Source: Areca catechu (taxonomy: Eukaryota; Streptophyta; Magnoliopsida; Arecales; Arecaceae). From it: a DNA stretch of 64,000 bases. The notes under the pieces were generated by a model. It saw nothing but the letters and a program-made list of their open reading frames with translations. It did no database searches and was not told the DNA's origin. Shown here in pieces: positions 10,041 through 19,787 of the stretch (positions are counted from its first letter, which is position 1; the number at the start of each line of letters is the position of its first letter). The translations under genes were made by a program, and so were the position numbers. The stretch spans positions 113,201,891-113,265,890 of the forward strand of contig CM038050.1 in the NCBI GenBank assembly GCA_021397845.1. The letters run 5' to 3'.

Positions 10041-11217
10041 GCAGCGACTGGTCTCATCAATAGGAAGGCCACACGGTTCGTGTTAATGACGGGTTACTGT
10101 ACCGGAGGTCCTACTCGTACCCACTCCTCAAGTGTCTGAGACCCACCAAAGCCACACTCGTGCTCCAAGAGATCCATGAGGGCATATGTGTGAACCACGT
10201 CGGGGGCAGGGCACTGGCGTATAAGGCCCTCCGCCAAGGCTACTTTTGGGAGATGATGAGAGAAGATGTGGCCAACTTTGTGAAAAGGTGTGATCGATGC
10301 TAGCGGCATGCAGTTGTACAGTGCCAGCTTGCCGCTCCACTCTCCCAGCTCTCCGTCCCCTAGTCGTTCACTCAGTGGGGCATGGATCTCCTTGGACCTT
10401 TCCCCTTGCATCCGGGCAGCGGAGGTTCTTGATTGTGGCTATCGACTACTTCACGAAGTGGGTCGAGGCCAAGCCATTAGCCCGGATCACAGAGGCAAAA
10501 GTCACCAAGTTTCTTTGGAAGTCGATCATCTGCCGCTTCGGCTTGCCCCACACCATCATCACCGACAACGGATGCCAATTCGACTGTCAGGAGTTCGAGG
10601 AGTTTTGCAACGATCTCGGGATTCATCATCGCTTCACCTCGGTGGCGCATCCTCAGACCAATGGAGAAGCCGAGGTGACGAACATAACTATCCTGCAAGG
10701 TCTTCGAACAAGACTGGACCAGGCCAAGGGAAGGTGGGCAGAGGAGCTTCCAAGCATCCTATGGGCGTACCATACCACCCTAAGGACGGCCACTGATGAG
10801 ACCCCCTTCAACCTCGTCTTCGGTGCGAAAGCAGTAATTCTAATAGAGCTCAACCTACCGACCTTGCATGTGGAGCAGTACAACGAGGCTAAGAACCTGG
10901 CACGGAAACTACTGAACCTGGATCTCCTTGAGAAACAAGGGACAATGTCCAAGTTCGGATGGTTGGCTACCGGCAACGAGTGGCTAGATACTACAACTCC
11001 AGGGTACGACCGAAGTCCTTCCACCAGGGAGATTTAGTGCTGCACCGTGCTGAGGCTTCCTAGCCGTGGGAGTGTGGCAAGCTCTCCCCAATTTGGGAAG
11101 GCCCTTACAAAGTGGCCGAGGCACTCCCCCATGGGGCATATTACCTGGAGGAGCTCGGCGGATCCCAGTTCCCGCGGACTTGGAATGCCTCAAACTTGAG
11201 GATGTATTACCAATAGT
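10041..11217 (+). pseudogene. pol: Tat-1 integrase, broken
   Basis: The HHCC zinc-binding part is recognisable around EIHEGICVNHVGGRALAYK and FVKRCDRC, with stops between 10038 and 10360. The catalytic core has GMDLLGPF (about 10380), IITDNGCQFDCQEFEEFC (about 10555-10608) and PQTNGEAEVTN (about 10651-10683), which hold the D, D and E positions. The C-terminal part runs to WNASNLRMYYQ at about 11215, after a frameshift near 11030. It would have joined cDNA ends to chromosomal DNA in the nucleus. Confidence 0.9.
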
Positions 11218-12038
11218 GTAAGACCTCTTAAACTTTAACAATGAAATCTTTTTATATAAAATGCCTGTTCTCGTCCCGTAGGACAATCGCCATCCAGTTC
11301 TAGGTTCAGCAAGCAGGGGCATACCAGAGAGCCTTCAAAGGTGCAAAGTCCCCAACCCGAAAGATCTTCGAAGGTGCGAAGTCCCCTTCCACAAAAATCC
11401 CAGAGTTCAGTCCGGAGTGCCGCACGGAATTAAACTCCAGCATGCGGCCACGGAGTTCAGTCCGGAAGAAGTTCTGGAGACTTATGTACCGGTCCCACTA
11501 ATCTCGGAGTCTAGCTCGGAAGGTCGTGCAAGGCTCAACTCCCACCTGCGGCCCCGGGATTCAGTCCGGAAGTTCGCACATAACCTAACTCCAAAGCGAA
11601 GTCCTGGACCTCGGTCTGGAAGGTGGAGCGAAACCCAGTTCCCCCACAAGATCCCAGAGTTCATTCCGGAATGCCCCACAGGACTCAGTTCTGGTGGTTG
11701 GCCCCGGGGTTCTGTCCGGAGGATGCTCAAAAAAAAAACAAAAGAAAAGAGAAGAAAACCTAAGTCTCCTGCTCATTTGGTATGTAAACTGCAAGACTTA
11801 GGGGGCCCCTACCGGAAACCAGAAGGTCTCCGGGGCCTGGTCTCGAATCGGCAATTCAGATTGCAAACACGAAAAGAAAAAGAGAAAGGAAAAAGAGGGA
11901 GATAAAGAAAAATAATGAAAATGGTTTTCATTTCTACTGAAAGGTTTCTTACAAAGGAGGGCCCTGACAGGCCGGGTGACCCAAAGAAGTAGAAAATGAA
12001 ACCCACGCAACAAACAAAACAAAAGAAAAGCCCCAAAG
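11218..12038 (+). repeat. Tat-1 spacer between integrase and antisense ORF, with ~50-bp degenerate tandem repeats
   Basis: From about 11400 to 11720 a degenerate unit centred on GAGTTCAGTCCGGAAG recurs near 11405, 11453, 11505, 11557, 11606, 11656 and 11706, so the period is close to 50 bp. The rest (11218-11400 and 11730-12038) is A-rich or unassigned, with no coding motif. Tat-2 has a repeat zone of unrelated sequence at the same position. Confidence 0.75.
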
Positions 12039-12204
12039 TCACTTCACCGCATCTGCATCCTCCTTCGATTGGGGGGCACCTTCGCCACCGGCGGTGTCGT
12101 CAGAAGGCCGCGCGGGGGTCGCCTTATCGGCACCCTCTGCAGCTGGAGCTCCCTCGTAAGGCTCCTCCGTCTGGTCGCCTAAGATGACCCCGCTGAGATC
12201 GAGC
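12039..12204 (-). pseudogene. Tat-1 antisense ORF, 3' end cut off by insertion R
   Basis: On the minus strand this piece reads from LDLSGVILGDQTEEPYEG to a stop at 12039. It is acidic and Ala/Glu rich. The matching part of Tat-2 is FPELDLSGAKLNGPTEEG near 28317-28370. The upstream part of the same ORF ends with FYPEL at about 19790. Solo LTR R and Chromo-1 therefore split this last exon exactly here. See 19788-21806 for the main body. Confidence 0.8.
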
Positions 12205-12471
12205 TGTTGGGTTCCAGTGCAATGCAGCGGAAGTGTACTTTCAAAAATTGAAACTAAATTCACACCAAAAACCCTAAACCAGGAACTCCTTAAATAGACT
12301 AGAACATATGACAAGTATTTCTATGCAAATTAGGATTAGGGTACCAACCTGTAATCGCTTATTCCAACAAATTTCAAGTTGAAGGGGCTAACTGAATTCA
12401 CCAGGCGTCCTGGTGTCCACCCTCCGATGGTGATCCACATAGAGCAATGATCAAGAAACCTAGCAATGTTT
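12205..12471 (-). repeat. Solo copia LTR R, one half (sense 3' end)
   Basis: The minus strand is a diverged relative of the last ~265 bp of the Copia-A LTR (33385-33648), ending ACCCAACA at 12205. With 19470-19787 it flanks the antisense ORF break. Outer flanks CGAGC (12200-12204) and TGAGC (19788-19792) fit a 5-bp target duplication with one change. No gag or pol of its own is present, so I call it a solo LTR later disrupted by Chromo-1. Confidence 0.75.
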
Positions 12472-14199
12472 TGGTTTGTAATAAGGGTTGACTTGATCAA
12501 CTCAATTTTAGCTCGAGTCTGTATTTTCCTGCAATTTAATTGAGTCATGTTGACTCAGTACAAGTCCTAGTAGTGGTCTAGGTCTTCTATAGGTTGGTGC
12601 CACTTTTTTTTCAGTCAAGTCAAGGTCCAGGGTGCCACATTTTTTCTCCTAGGCCCAAGCAAGTGGGTGCCATACTCCCAGCCACACGCCAGAGTACAGG
12701 AGACGCCACATCTCCATCCAGTGTCTTTGGTCCCTACACCACAAGAAGTAAGTTCCTTTTTTTTCTTGCACCACTTGGGAGAGAAATCTATCAAGATACC
12801 TCAATCCAAGGAGGAGCCAATTTCTTTCCAGATAAACCCAAGCTAGGATGGCAAGAATTTTTCTTGAAGAGAGGATCAAGGAGGTGCCCCACAATGTTCC
12901 ATAAAAATCCAAGTTATAAAAGGGAAGAGAGCATGTCTTGAGGAGGAATTCAAGGAGGTTCCCAAAAGTTTCCAAAAGTGCCAAAGCCATGAAAGGAAGA
13001 AGCCTAAACTTGTGGAGCAAGACTAGGAGGTGTCCAAATGAGCCAAACCATGAAGGAAAAATCATTGATTCATGGAGAGATACTAGGAGACACCCCCATA
13101 ACCTGCCATTTGGAGCTGATTTTCAAGTTTTCTTGGAGTTTTTGGGCTGCCCACTCATGGAAGGAGTCTTAGGAAGAGAATTTGATGCCTAAAGTGTGGG
13201 TTAGTCCTATTAGTCCCACATGGAAAATGTATAAAATTTTATTTCTTTGTTATGTCTATATATTCAACTCTATGTAACTCTTGAATTTAAAAACTGATGA
13301 ATGAATTCAAATTTTGTGTGAGCAACTTTATGTTTCTCTCTTCCGCACTTGCATCCAGGTGTTGAGCTCCGTGAGGGAGTAAATCCGGGTTCCCTAGGAA
13401 CCTTGAGGAGGTGTGAGATCTCCAACCCCAAAACCCTAGGTTAGCCACTTCACTTCCAAACCCTAGCCGCCCATCATCTTCTTCCTTCCACCAATCATCC
13501 AAACTCTAATCTACCTCATCATCTCACGGCCCCTCTCTTCCAAGTAGAGGCCGACCACCAGCATCCAGGTCCAGATCTACTACTTCGAATACAGAGCAAA
13601 TCCCAGAGAAAGTCAGATCAGCATCCAGGAGGATCAGGATTTCAGCAACATCAATTTTTCAAGTTCTTCTTATATGGTAAATCCTTTCTTTGAGTATCTG
13701 GTTCCTTAACTTGTTCTTCTTCTTTCCCAGATCCTGAGTTCAGAAGAAGCCAACTCTGCCAAAGGGCCAGTATTGGAGGATCCATTGCGAAGATATCCGA
13801 ATCCGAGGATCCAACAATCTGCTCGAGAGAGTCCTTCCACTAAACTCTGTGAAGATCACTGCCTGGTACATAACCCTTCTCTTCTCTTTACTTCTGTCCT
13901 ATTGAAAGTTCAGAGCGAAACCCTAGGTCTGGGAGTTTCTCAACCCCCAGCGATCCTTTACTTCTGAACTACTCTGATAATCTAGTTTCTTTAAATTGTG
14001 CTTTCAATTATTACATAGTTTCTTTCAATTTAGTTTAACTTTTCTTTGAGTCAAAGCCGACTTCTAAAATTATAAAAAAAAAAAAAGAATTAGTTTTAAT
14101 TTACTTCCGCATCGCATCATCTCTTTTGTTCTGCATCATCTTTGGTATCAAAACTTTCGTTCTGCATCATTTTGGTATCAGAGCATTTGTTCTGCATCA
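12472..14199 (+). repeat. Chromo-1 5' LTR
   Basis: It begins TGGTTTGTAATAAGGG and ends TTCTGCATCA. A TATA-like TATATAT is at 13257-13263, and a short inverted motif TTAGTCC...TAGTCCCACATGG lies just upstream. The last ~80 bp contain tandem copies of the PBS-like sequence (see 14128-14215), so the exact 3' boundary could be one repeat earlier. Confidence 0.9.
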
Positions 14200-14215
14200 A
14201 TTTTGGTATCAGAGC
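14128..14215 (+). repeat. Triplicated PBS-like motif at the Chromo-1 LTR/leader boundary
   Basis: The unit TTCTGCATCATTTTGGTATC recurs with minor changes near 14128, 14159 and 14190. TGGTATCA occurs at about 14141 and 14173 and in the functional TGGTATCAGAGC at 14204-14215. The first two copies are inside both LTRs (also about 19397-19455); only the third follows the 5' LTR. It is complementary to the initiator tRNA-Met 3' end. Confidence 0.85.
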
Positions 14216-14294
14216 CCTGTCTAGGGTTTCTGTCTTGTTTGCTTGTTTTGAGTGTCTCTCTTTTTTACTTTGTCTGCTCGAAGTAGACTCCCCA

Positions 14295-14383
14295 GGACGT
14301 CCGGTCCTAGGAATGAAGCGAGGTGCAATCCTCCTCTTCCCATTCCACGGGGTGTTCCTAGGGCGTGTAGGGGATCCGCTGGG
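14295..14383 (+). other. Structured leader module N (Chromo-1 copy)
   Basis: GGACGTCCGGTCCTAGGA opens the block, then an inner AGG...CCT pair, the unpaired TTCCCATTCCACGGGG, a closing TTCCTAGG and the tail GCGTGTAGGGG. CCTAGGAA (14306-14313) pairs perfectly with TTCCTAGG (14355-14362). The same order of elements is found on the minus strand at 56521-56610 (Chromo-2) and 63671-63765 (Copia-C). No ORF is conserved here, so a structured untranslated RNA is the simplest reading. Confidence 0.65.
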
Positions 14384-14850
14384 TTACAACTTCGTAGCAG
14401 GAATTGTAAACGGGGGAAGCATTCTGTTTTCAGTCTGTAACTGCCTTGTTGCAAGAATTGTTTCTCATTACAGGTAACTCCAAATTGCATGATTTTTATT
14501 TTGCTAGAACCAAATAATTGAAAGTATTTTACATAATTTTACTGTAATTTATTGGTTTATGTGGAATTTCTTAGAGTTAAATTACAGCAACTCTATTTCT
14601 GTGTTTCTGCAATTCAATTTTTTGAGTGATCATCTCCTATTTATCTTAAGGGCAATTGAGCATCTAAGATAAGAGGAGGAGTTGATAACCTCTCCTTAGC
14701 CCAAAATCACCACCCATTCATTCGATCCTAAGCCTAATTTTAAAATTTATTAGACTTAATTTGCCCTAGTGGGCTAGGGACACCAACAAGTCGGGTCTAG
14801 GCTAGTGTTGAGTTAGTTTGTCTAGTTACTCTGTGTGTGCTTTGTACTCA

Positions 14851-14994
14851 GTGTCTAGAATGGTGATTTAGGGATTCTATCCCGAAGGGCTTGTGTGCTG
14901 GTCCGCCTACCTGGCCAATCTTTGATTGGTGTCTAGGATTGGCATTTAGGGACCTAACACTCCCCTTACACCTGCCTAGCTGAGTCCCGAGTTA
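14851..14994 (+). other. Structured leader module M (Chromo-1 copy)
   Basis: Landmarks in order are GTGTCTAGAATGGTG, CTACCTGGCCAATC, a hairpin CCAATC/GATTGG (14915-14920 with 14924-14929), TGTCTAGGATTGGCA, AGGGA...CTCCCC and CACCTGCCTAGCTGA. Very similar landmarks in the same order occur in Copia-A (34099-34238), Copia-C (63255-63400, minus) and, with different stem bases, Chromo-2 (55741-55866, minus). Confidence 0.62.
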
Positions 14995-15102
14995 CTACAG
15001 GCTAGCTTGCCACTCTGATTGGGCATCTAGTTTGGGCTCTAGGTCTAGTTAGCCCGTAGTCGTTTCAGTCGAGTCTCATTTGGTGTATTTGCTTCCATCA
15101 TC

Positions 15103-16743
15103 ATGTCTACCCGAAATGGAGTACCCTACCAACCTGGTCAGACCCAACCTGATTTAGAGGCCATGGTTAGAGCTCTTACTGAAAGTATGACCAAATTGAG
15201 TCAGGATATGAATGAGGGTTTTTTCCAGTTTAGAGATCGAGTCCAAGTACTTGAGAAGCGTAGACATCAAAATTGGATCCCTAATCCAAAATTTAATAGG
15301 CCCCAACCTCACCCATGCCAGGAGCCTAGGAGGACCTTATACCGTGATCCCGAACATAACCTTAGGAAGCCTAACCATGATATCTATAGTGTGGATCATG
15401 TCTATGAGAGGTCCTTACAATATTCTAGACCAGTCACTCAACAACCCAAGTCTTCTAGATCAAACCATTTAGATCCACACCCATGCCCAAGTAAGGTCTA
15501 TACTAGCTTGAAACCCAGTGTGGCCCAGGTTCCTATATCGCAAGAATGTTGGTTTTGTGGAGAAAGAGGCCATAAATCTAGTCAGTGCCCATGCATAGGA
15601 CTGGCTTGTGCATAGCTAAGTGGTAAGAATCCTAAGGATGACATTAATGAGGGAGAACCCAAGCCTACCAGTGAGGAAGAAAGGTTAGGTATGACAAGCC
15701 CAGAATCAGTTGACCCGATTACCACTGACCCGAAACCCATTGAAGATGGCATCGAGGAAGTATATGATGCTGGCTTGAGTCTAGTTGATGAATATGAGGG
15801 GGAAGAACTTGAAGAATGTGACATCGATACTATTGGTTCCTTACTTGAGGATACCTTGGAGAGCAACCAAGTGGTAGGACCTAGTTCAGAAATTCAAGAG
15901 ATTTGTAAGAATCAGGTTCCTTTAGTCAAATACCCCCAGGAAGAACTCATAGTGTTAGCCCGAGCTATCAGTTCGTACCCTCTAATGATAGTCATTCCCC
16001 AAGTACCAATTGAAGATCTTTGCACTGAACTGTTTAAGTTTGCCCACCCTATGGTAGATCCTCTCCTTAGGATGACTGAATCAAGCCTCTTACAATTGGA
16101 CCTTGTCCCATGCCTAGCCACTAAGGTCTCTCCCGTAATCTCAGTTGAACATCCTTGTCTTGAGCGGATTGATTCACCCAGTCCTGTAGAAGTCCTCCTT
16201 ATGACCCCAGACCCCTTCCTTCGCATGACTGACCTACCCTTCTATAGAGTATACCTTTCCGCACCCATATGTCAAATTTCAAGTCTTAAGGTCATCATCC
16301 ATAGGCCCTTCCATGAATCATTCTTCAATCCAGTTCTTGAGAAAATGGATCATTATTTGCTAAGAGAACAAACTTTAACTGTTGCAATCACATGTCCTAG
16401 GCTACTTCCCGAACCATCTCTTGATCCATTCCTGGGAGTAGCAAACTTTTCCTTTCGTAAGGATGATCAGTTGACACTCATAGATCACCATTCAAACCTT
16501 CAGGTCACCACCTTTAGTCAACAGGTAATTCGAGACTCCACCTCATATTTCCTCCCTTTCTCTAGGACTTCCAATGCTTCTTACACCATCCAAGTATACT
16601 TTGTCGAAGTCTTTAGAGTGAACCACGTGTCAGAACCTATTAGGTTTGCCACCTACTTCTGGAAGACCTTATGGCACCTACTAGGCACCCATGATAAGTT
16701 TTCATGCTCTGCTTGCCATCCTCCGACCCAAGGTAAAATCTAG
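15103..16743 (+). pseudogene. gag: Chromo-1 gag-like protein with zinc knuckle and long acidic tail, one internal stop
   Basis: The ORF starts at MSTRNGVPYQPGQ, chosen because the Chromo-2 homologue starts MSTRSGVPYHPHH. It is open to a TAG at 15613 and continues in the same frame to 16743, about 547 codons in total. A coiled segment (about codons 15-50) precedes a basic Pro/Asn region and a CCHC knuckle CWFCGERGHKSSQCP (about 15547-15591). The part after the stop is acidic at first (EEVYDAGLSLVDEYEGEELE) and then Pro/Leu/Ile rich. The typical capsid core is not obvious. Homology of the far C-terminus to Chromo-2 suggests it derives from a degenerated PR-linker region. Function is unknown. 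Confidence 0.7.
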
Positions 16744-16949
16744 AGAGCCGTAGTTTGTTAGGTTTAGACCTAGGGTTCCTTTGGAATAAAGTCCATTCTT
16801 TAGGAATGCGTCGTCAGTCTAGTTTAGTTTTTCTTGACCTTTTACTAGGCTTTGACTCAGATTTTGGTTTGATTGAGAGCACCAGGAATTGGGATTTGTA
16901 TTTTGTCCAGGGCTGAAATTGCATTCAATGTTTCGATCAATAGGTCTAT

Positions 16950-17721
16950 AGGCTAGAGTCCCTTTGAAATTGTTCATGGATACAAGCCTCACACACCACT
17001 TGATCTGATTTCACTATTAGCCCACACACACAAGTCTCTTGATGCACTTGCATAGCATGTAAAGGACTTGCATAAAGAAATTCATGCCAAAATAACTTTA
17101 AGTAATGAAACTTATAAGAAGTTGACTGATTCTCAAAGGCGAGTTAAAAATTTTGTTGAGGGAAACTATGTAATGATTAGGTTAAGGCCTGAACGGTTTC
17201 CTCCTGGAACCGTTAGAAAGTTACATGCTAGAGGAGCTGGACCATTTAGAGTGGTGAAGAGAGTAGGGTCCAATGCCTATATGCTCGAGTTGCCTTCAGA
17301 GCTAGGCATTAGCTCCACTTTCAACATTACAGACCTAGTAGAGTATAGAGAGCCAACTGTGATTCCCAGTGAGCCTTTTGAGCCTAATCCTGCTCTTGAG
17401 AGTGAACCCAACCATGTGTGTCCACCAACAAACTGGCCTGTGAGGAAAGAGCAGATTGAAAAGATCCTGGATGATCAGGTTATCTCTACTCGTAATCGAG
17501 GATACCAAAGATACCTGGTCCGCTGGCAAGGAATGCCAGATTCTGATAACTCTTGGATCTCCCGAGAAGAATTACAAGAATTGGACCCAGACCTCTTGGA
17601 GAGATACCAGAGCCAGCTTGATCCATACTTGATAGGGTCGAGTTCCTCCCACCCCAGGAGAATTGGTGCGGGCACCAGACTTAGAAGAAGACTTCAGGGC
17701 TCCATCTGGATCTCTGATTGA
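16950..17721 (+). pseudogene. pol: Chromo-1 integrase C-terminus with chromodomain
   Basis: The match to chromovirus integrase begins near VHGYKPHTPLDLI (about 16973), meets a TAG at 17053, and is open from 17068 to 17721. It shows the GPY/F module (ERFPPGTVRKLHARGAGPF, then AYMLELP and FNITDLVEY). The chromodomain is RGYQRYLVRWQGMPDSDNSW, then ELQELDPDLLERYQSQ (about 17497-17616), with aromatic residues positioned as in a methyl-lysine-reading fold. Chromodomains are known to steer chromovirus integration to heterochromatin. The DDE core is absent upstream, so this tail alone cannot integrate DNA. It may be retained as sequence only. Confidence 0.88.
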
Positions 17722-17746
17722 CCTTGCCCAAAGAATTAGGGTTTTC

Positions 17747-19469
17747 TGGTTTGTAATAAGGGTTGACTTGATCAACTCAATTTTAGCTTGAGTCTGTATT
17801 TCCCTGCAATTTAATTGAGTCATGTTGACTCAGTACAAGTCCTAGTAGTGGTCTAGGTCTTCTCCAGGTTGGTGCCACTTTTTTTTCAGTCAAGTCAAGG
17901 TCCAGGGTGCCACATTTTTTTTCCCAGGCCCAAGCAAGTGGGTGCCATACTCCCAGCCACATGCCAGAGTATAGGAGGCGCCACATCTCCATCCAGTGTC
18001 TTTGGTCCCTACACTACAAGAAGTAAGTTTCTTTTTTTTCTTGCACCACTTGGAAGAGAAATCCATCAAGATACCTCAATCCAAGGAGGAGCCAATTTCT
18101 TTCCAGATAAACCCAAGCCAGGATGGCAAGAATTTTTCTTGAAGAGAGGATCAAGGAGGTGCCCCACAATGTTCCATAAAAATCCAAGTTATAAAAGGGA
18201 AGAGAGCATGTCTTGGGGAGGAATTCAAAGAGGTTCCCAAAAGTTTCCAAAAGTGCCAAAGCCATGAAAGGAAGAAGCCTAAACTTGTGGAGCAAGACTA
18301 GGAGGTGTCCAAATGAGCCAAACCATGAAGGAAAAATCCTTGATTCATGGAGAGATACTAGGAGACACCCCCATAACCTGCCATTTGGAGCTGATTTTCA
18401 AGTTTTCTTGGAGTTTTTGGGCTGCCCACTCATGGAAGGAGTCTTAGGAAGAGAATTTGATGCCTAAAGTGTGGGTTAGTCATATTAGTCCCACATGGGA
18501 AATGTATAAAATTTTATTCTTTGTTATGTCTATATATTCAACTCTATGTAACTCTTGAATTTAAAAACTGATGAATGAATTCAAATTTTGTGTGAGCAAC
18601 TTTGTGTTTCTTTCTTCCGCACTTGCATCCAGATGTTGAGCTCCATGAGGGAGTAAATCTAGGTTCCCTAGGAACCTTGAGGAGGTGTGAGATCTCCAAC
18701 CCCAAAACCCTAGGTTAGCCACTTCACTTCCAAACCCTAGTCGCCCATCATCTTCTTCCTTCCACCAATCATCCAAACCCTAATCTACCTCATCATCTCA
18801 CGGCCCCTCTCTTCCAAGTAGAGGCCGACCACCAGCATCCAGGTCCAGATCTGCTACTTCGAATACAGAGCAAATCCCAGAGGAAGTCAGATCAGCATCC
18901 AGGAGAATCAGGATTTCAGCAACATCAATTTTTCAAGTTCTTCTTATCTGGTAAATCCTTTCTTTGAGTATCTGGTTCCTTAACTTGTTCTTCTTCTTTC
19001 CCAGATCCTGAGTTCAGGAGAAGCCAACTCTGCCAAAGGGCCAGTATTGGAGGATCCATTGCGAAGATATCCGAATCTGAGGATCCAACAATCTGCTCGA
19101 GAGAGTCCTTCCACCAAACTCTGTGAAGATCACTGCCTGGTACATAGCCCTTCTCTTCTCTTTACTTTTGTCATGTTGAAAGTTCAGAGCAAAACCCTAG
19201 GTCTGGGAGTTTCTCAACCCCCAGCGATCCTTTACTTCTGAACTACTCTGATAATCTAGTTTCTTTAAATTGTGCTTTCAATTATTACATATTTTCTTTT
19301 AATTTAGTTTAACTTTCCTTTGAGTCAAAGCCGACTTTTGAAAATATAAAAAAAAAGAATTAGTTTTAATTTACTTCCGCATCGCATCATCTCTTTTGTT
19401 CTGCATCATCTTTGGTATCAAAGCTTTCGTTCTGCATCATTTTGGTATCAGAGCATTTGTTCTGCATCA
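17747..19469 (+). repeat. Chromo-1 3' LTR
   Basis: It is highly similar to 12472-14199 and has TATATAT at 18531-18537. It begins TGGTTTGTAATAAGGG after AGAATTAGGGTTTTC and ends TTCTGCATCA. The two internal PBS-like copies are retained. Confidence 0.9.
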
Positions 19470-19787
19470 ATTAGTGTCATACACAAGTGACTGTGAGAGC
19501 AGTCACCCTCTCCAGTATACATGGGATGTGCTAGTCTTACCGGAAAACCTTGATCCCCTACTCAGGGTTCCTTTGACTAGGAATATTCTAGATTAAGGTT
19601 TTAAGACTTTAGGTCTCACTGGTATGATCTCATCATAACCCTAAAATCATAGCCCTAATCTATGGGGTTCATCATATAATAATAAACACAGCGTATGATG
19701 AAAAATATTGCCTTTATTAGAATTTTTGTCAATTACAATGGTTTGGGAGATACAACACAGATTGGCTTGTAGGGCATATCCCTTTCA
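19470..19787 (-). repeat. Solo copia LTR R, other half (sense 5' end)
   Basis: The reverse complement starts TGAAAGGGATATGCCCTACA and follows the first ~318 bp of the Copia-A LTR closely (compare 31234-31551 and 36020-36340). It breaks off at GACACTAAT where Chromo-1 begins. The equivalent of Copia-A LTR bases 31552-33384 is not present on either side. Confidence 0.8.

Larger units (their letters stand above)
12472..19469 (+). mobile_element. Chromo-1: non-autonomous chromovirus (Ty3/gypsy)
   Basis: LTRs 12472-14199 and 17747-19469 are highly similar. The interior has an initiator-Met PBS, a long structured leader, a gag-like ORF with one stop, and only the last part of integrase with its chromodomain. 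Protease catalytic motif, RT, RNase H and the integrase core are absent. The element lies inside solo LTR R, but its flanks (TGTTT and ATTAG) do not match. About 1.8 kb of the R middle is missing, so a deletion accompanied or followed insertion. Confidence 0.88.

Noticed and set aside
5930..11217. An endogenous plant pararetrovirus
   Set aside because: Clear integrase, LTRs, PBS and the Tat-type dual RNase H are present. No movement-protein or coat-protein motif of that virus group was seen.
16950..17721. Chromodomain ORF as a host chromatin gene
   Set aside because: The GPY/F integrase module directly precedes the chromodomain, and a matching LTR starts 26 bp after the stop.
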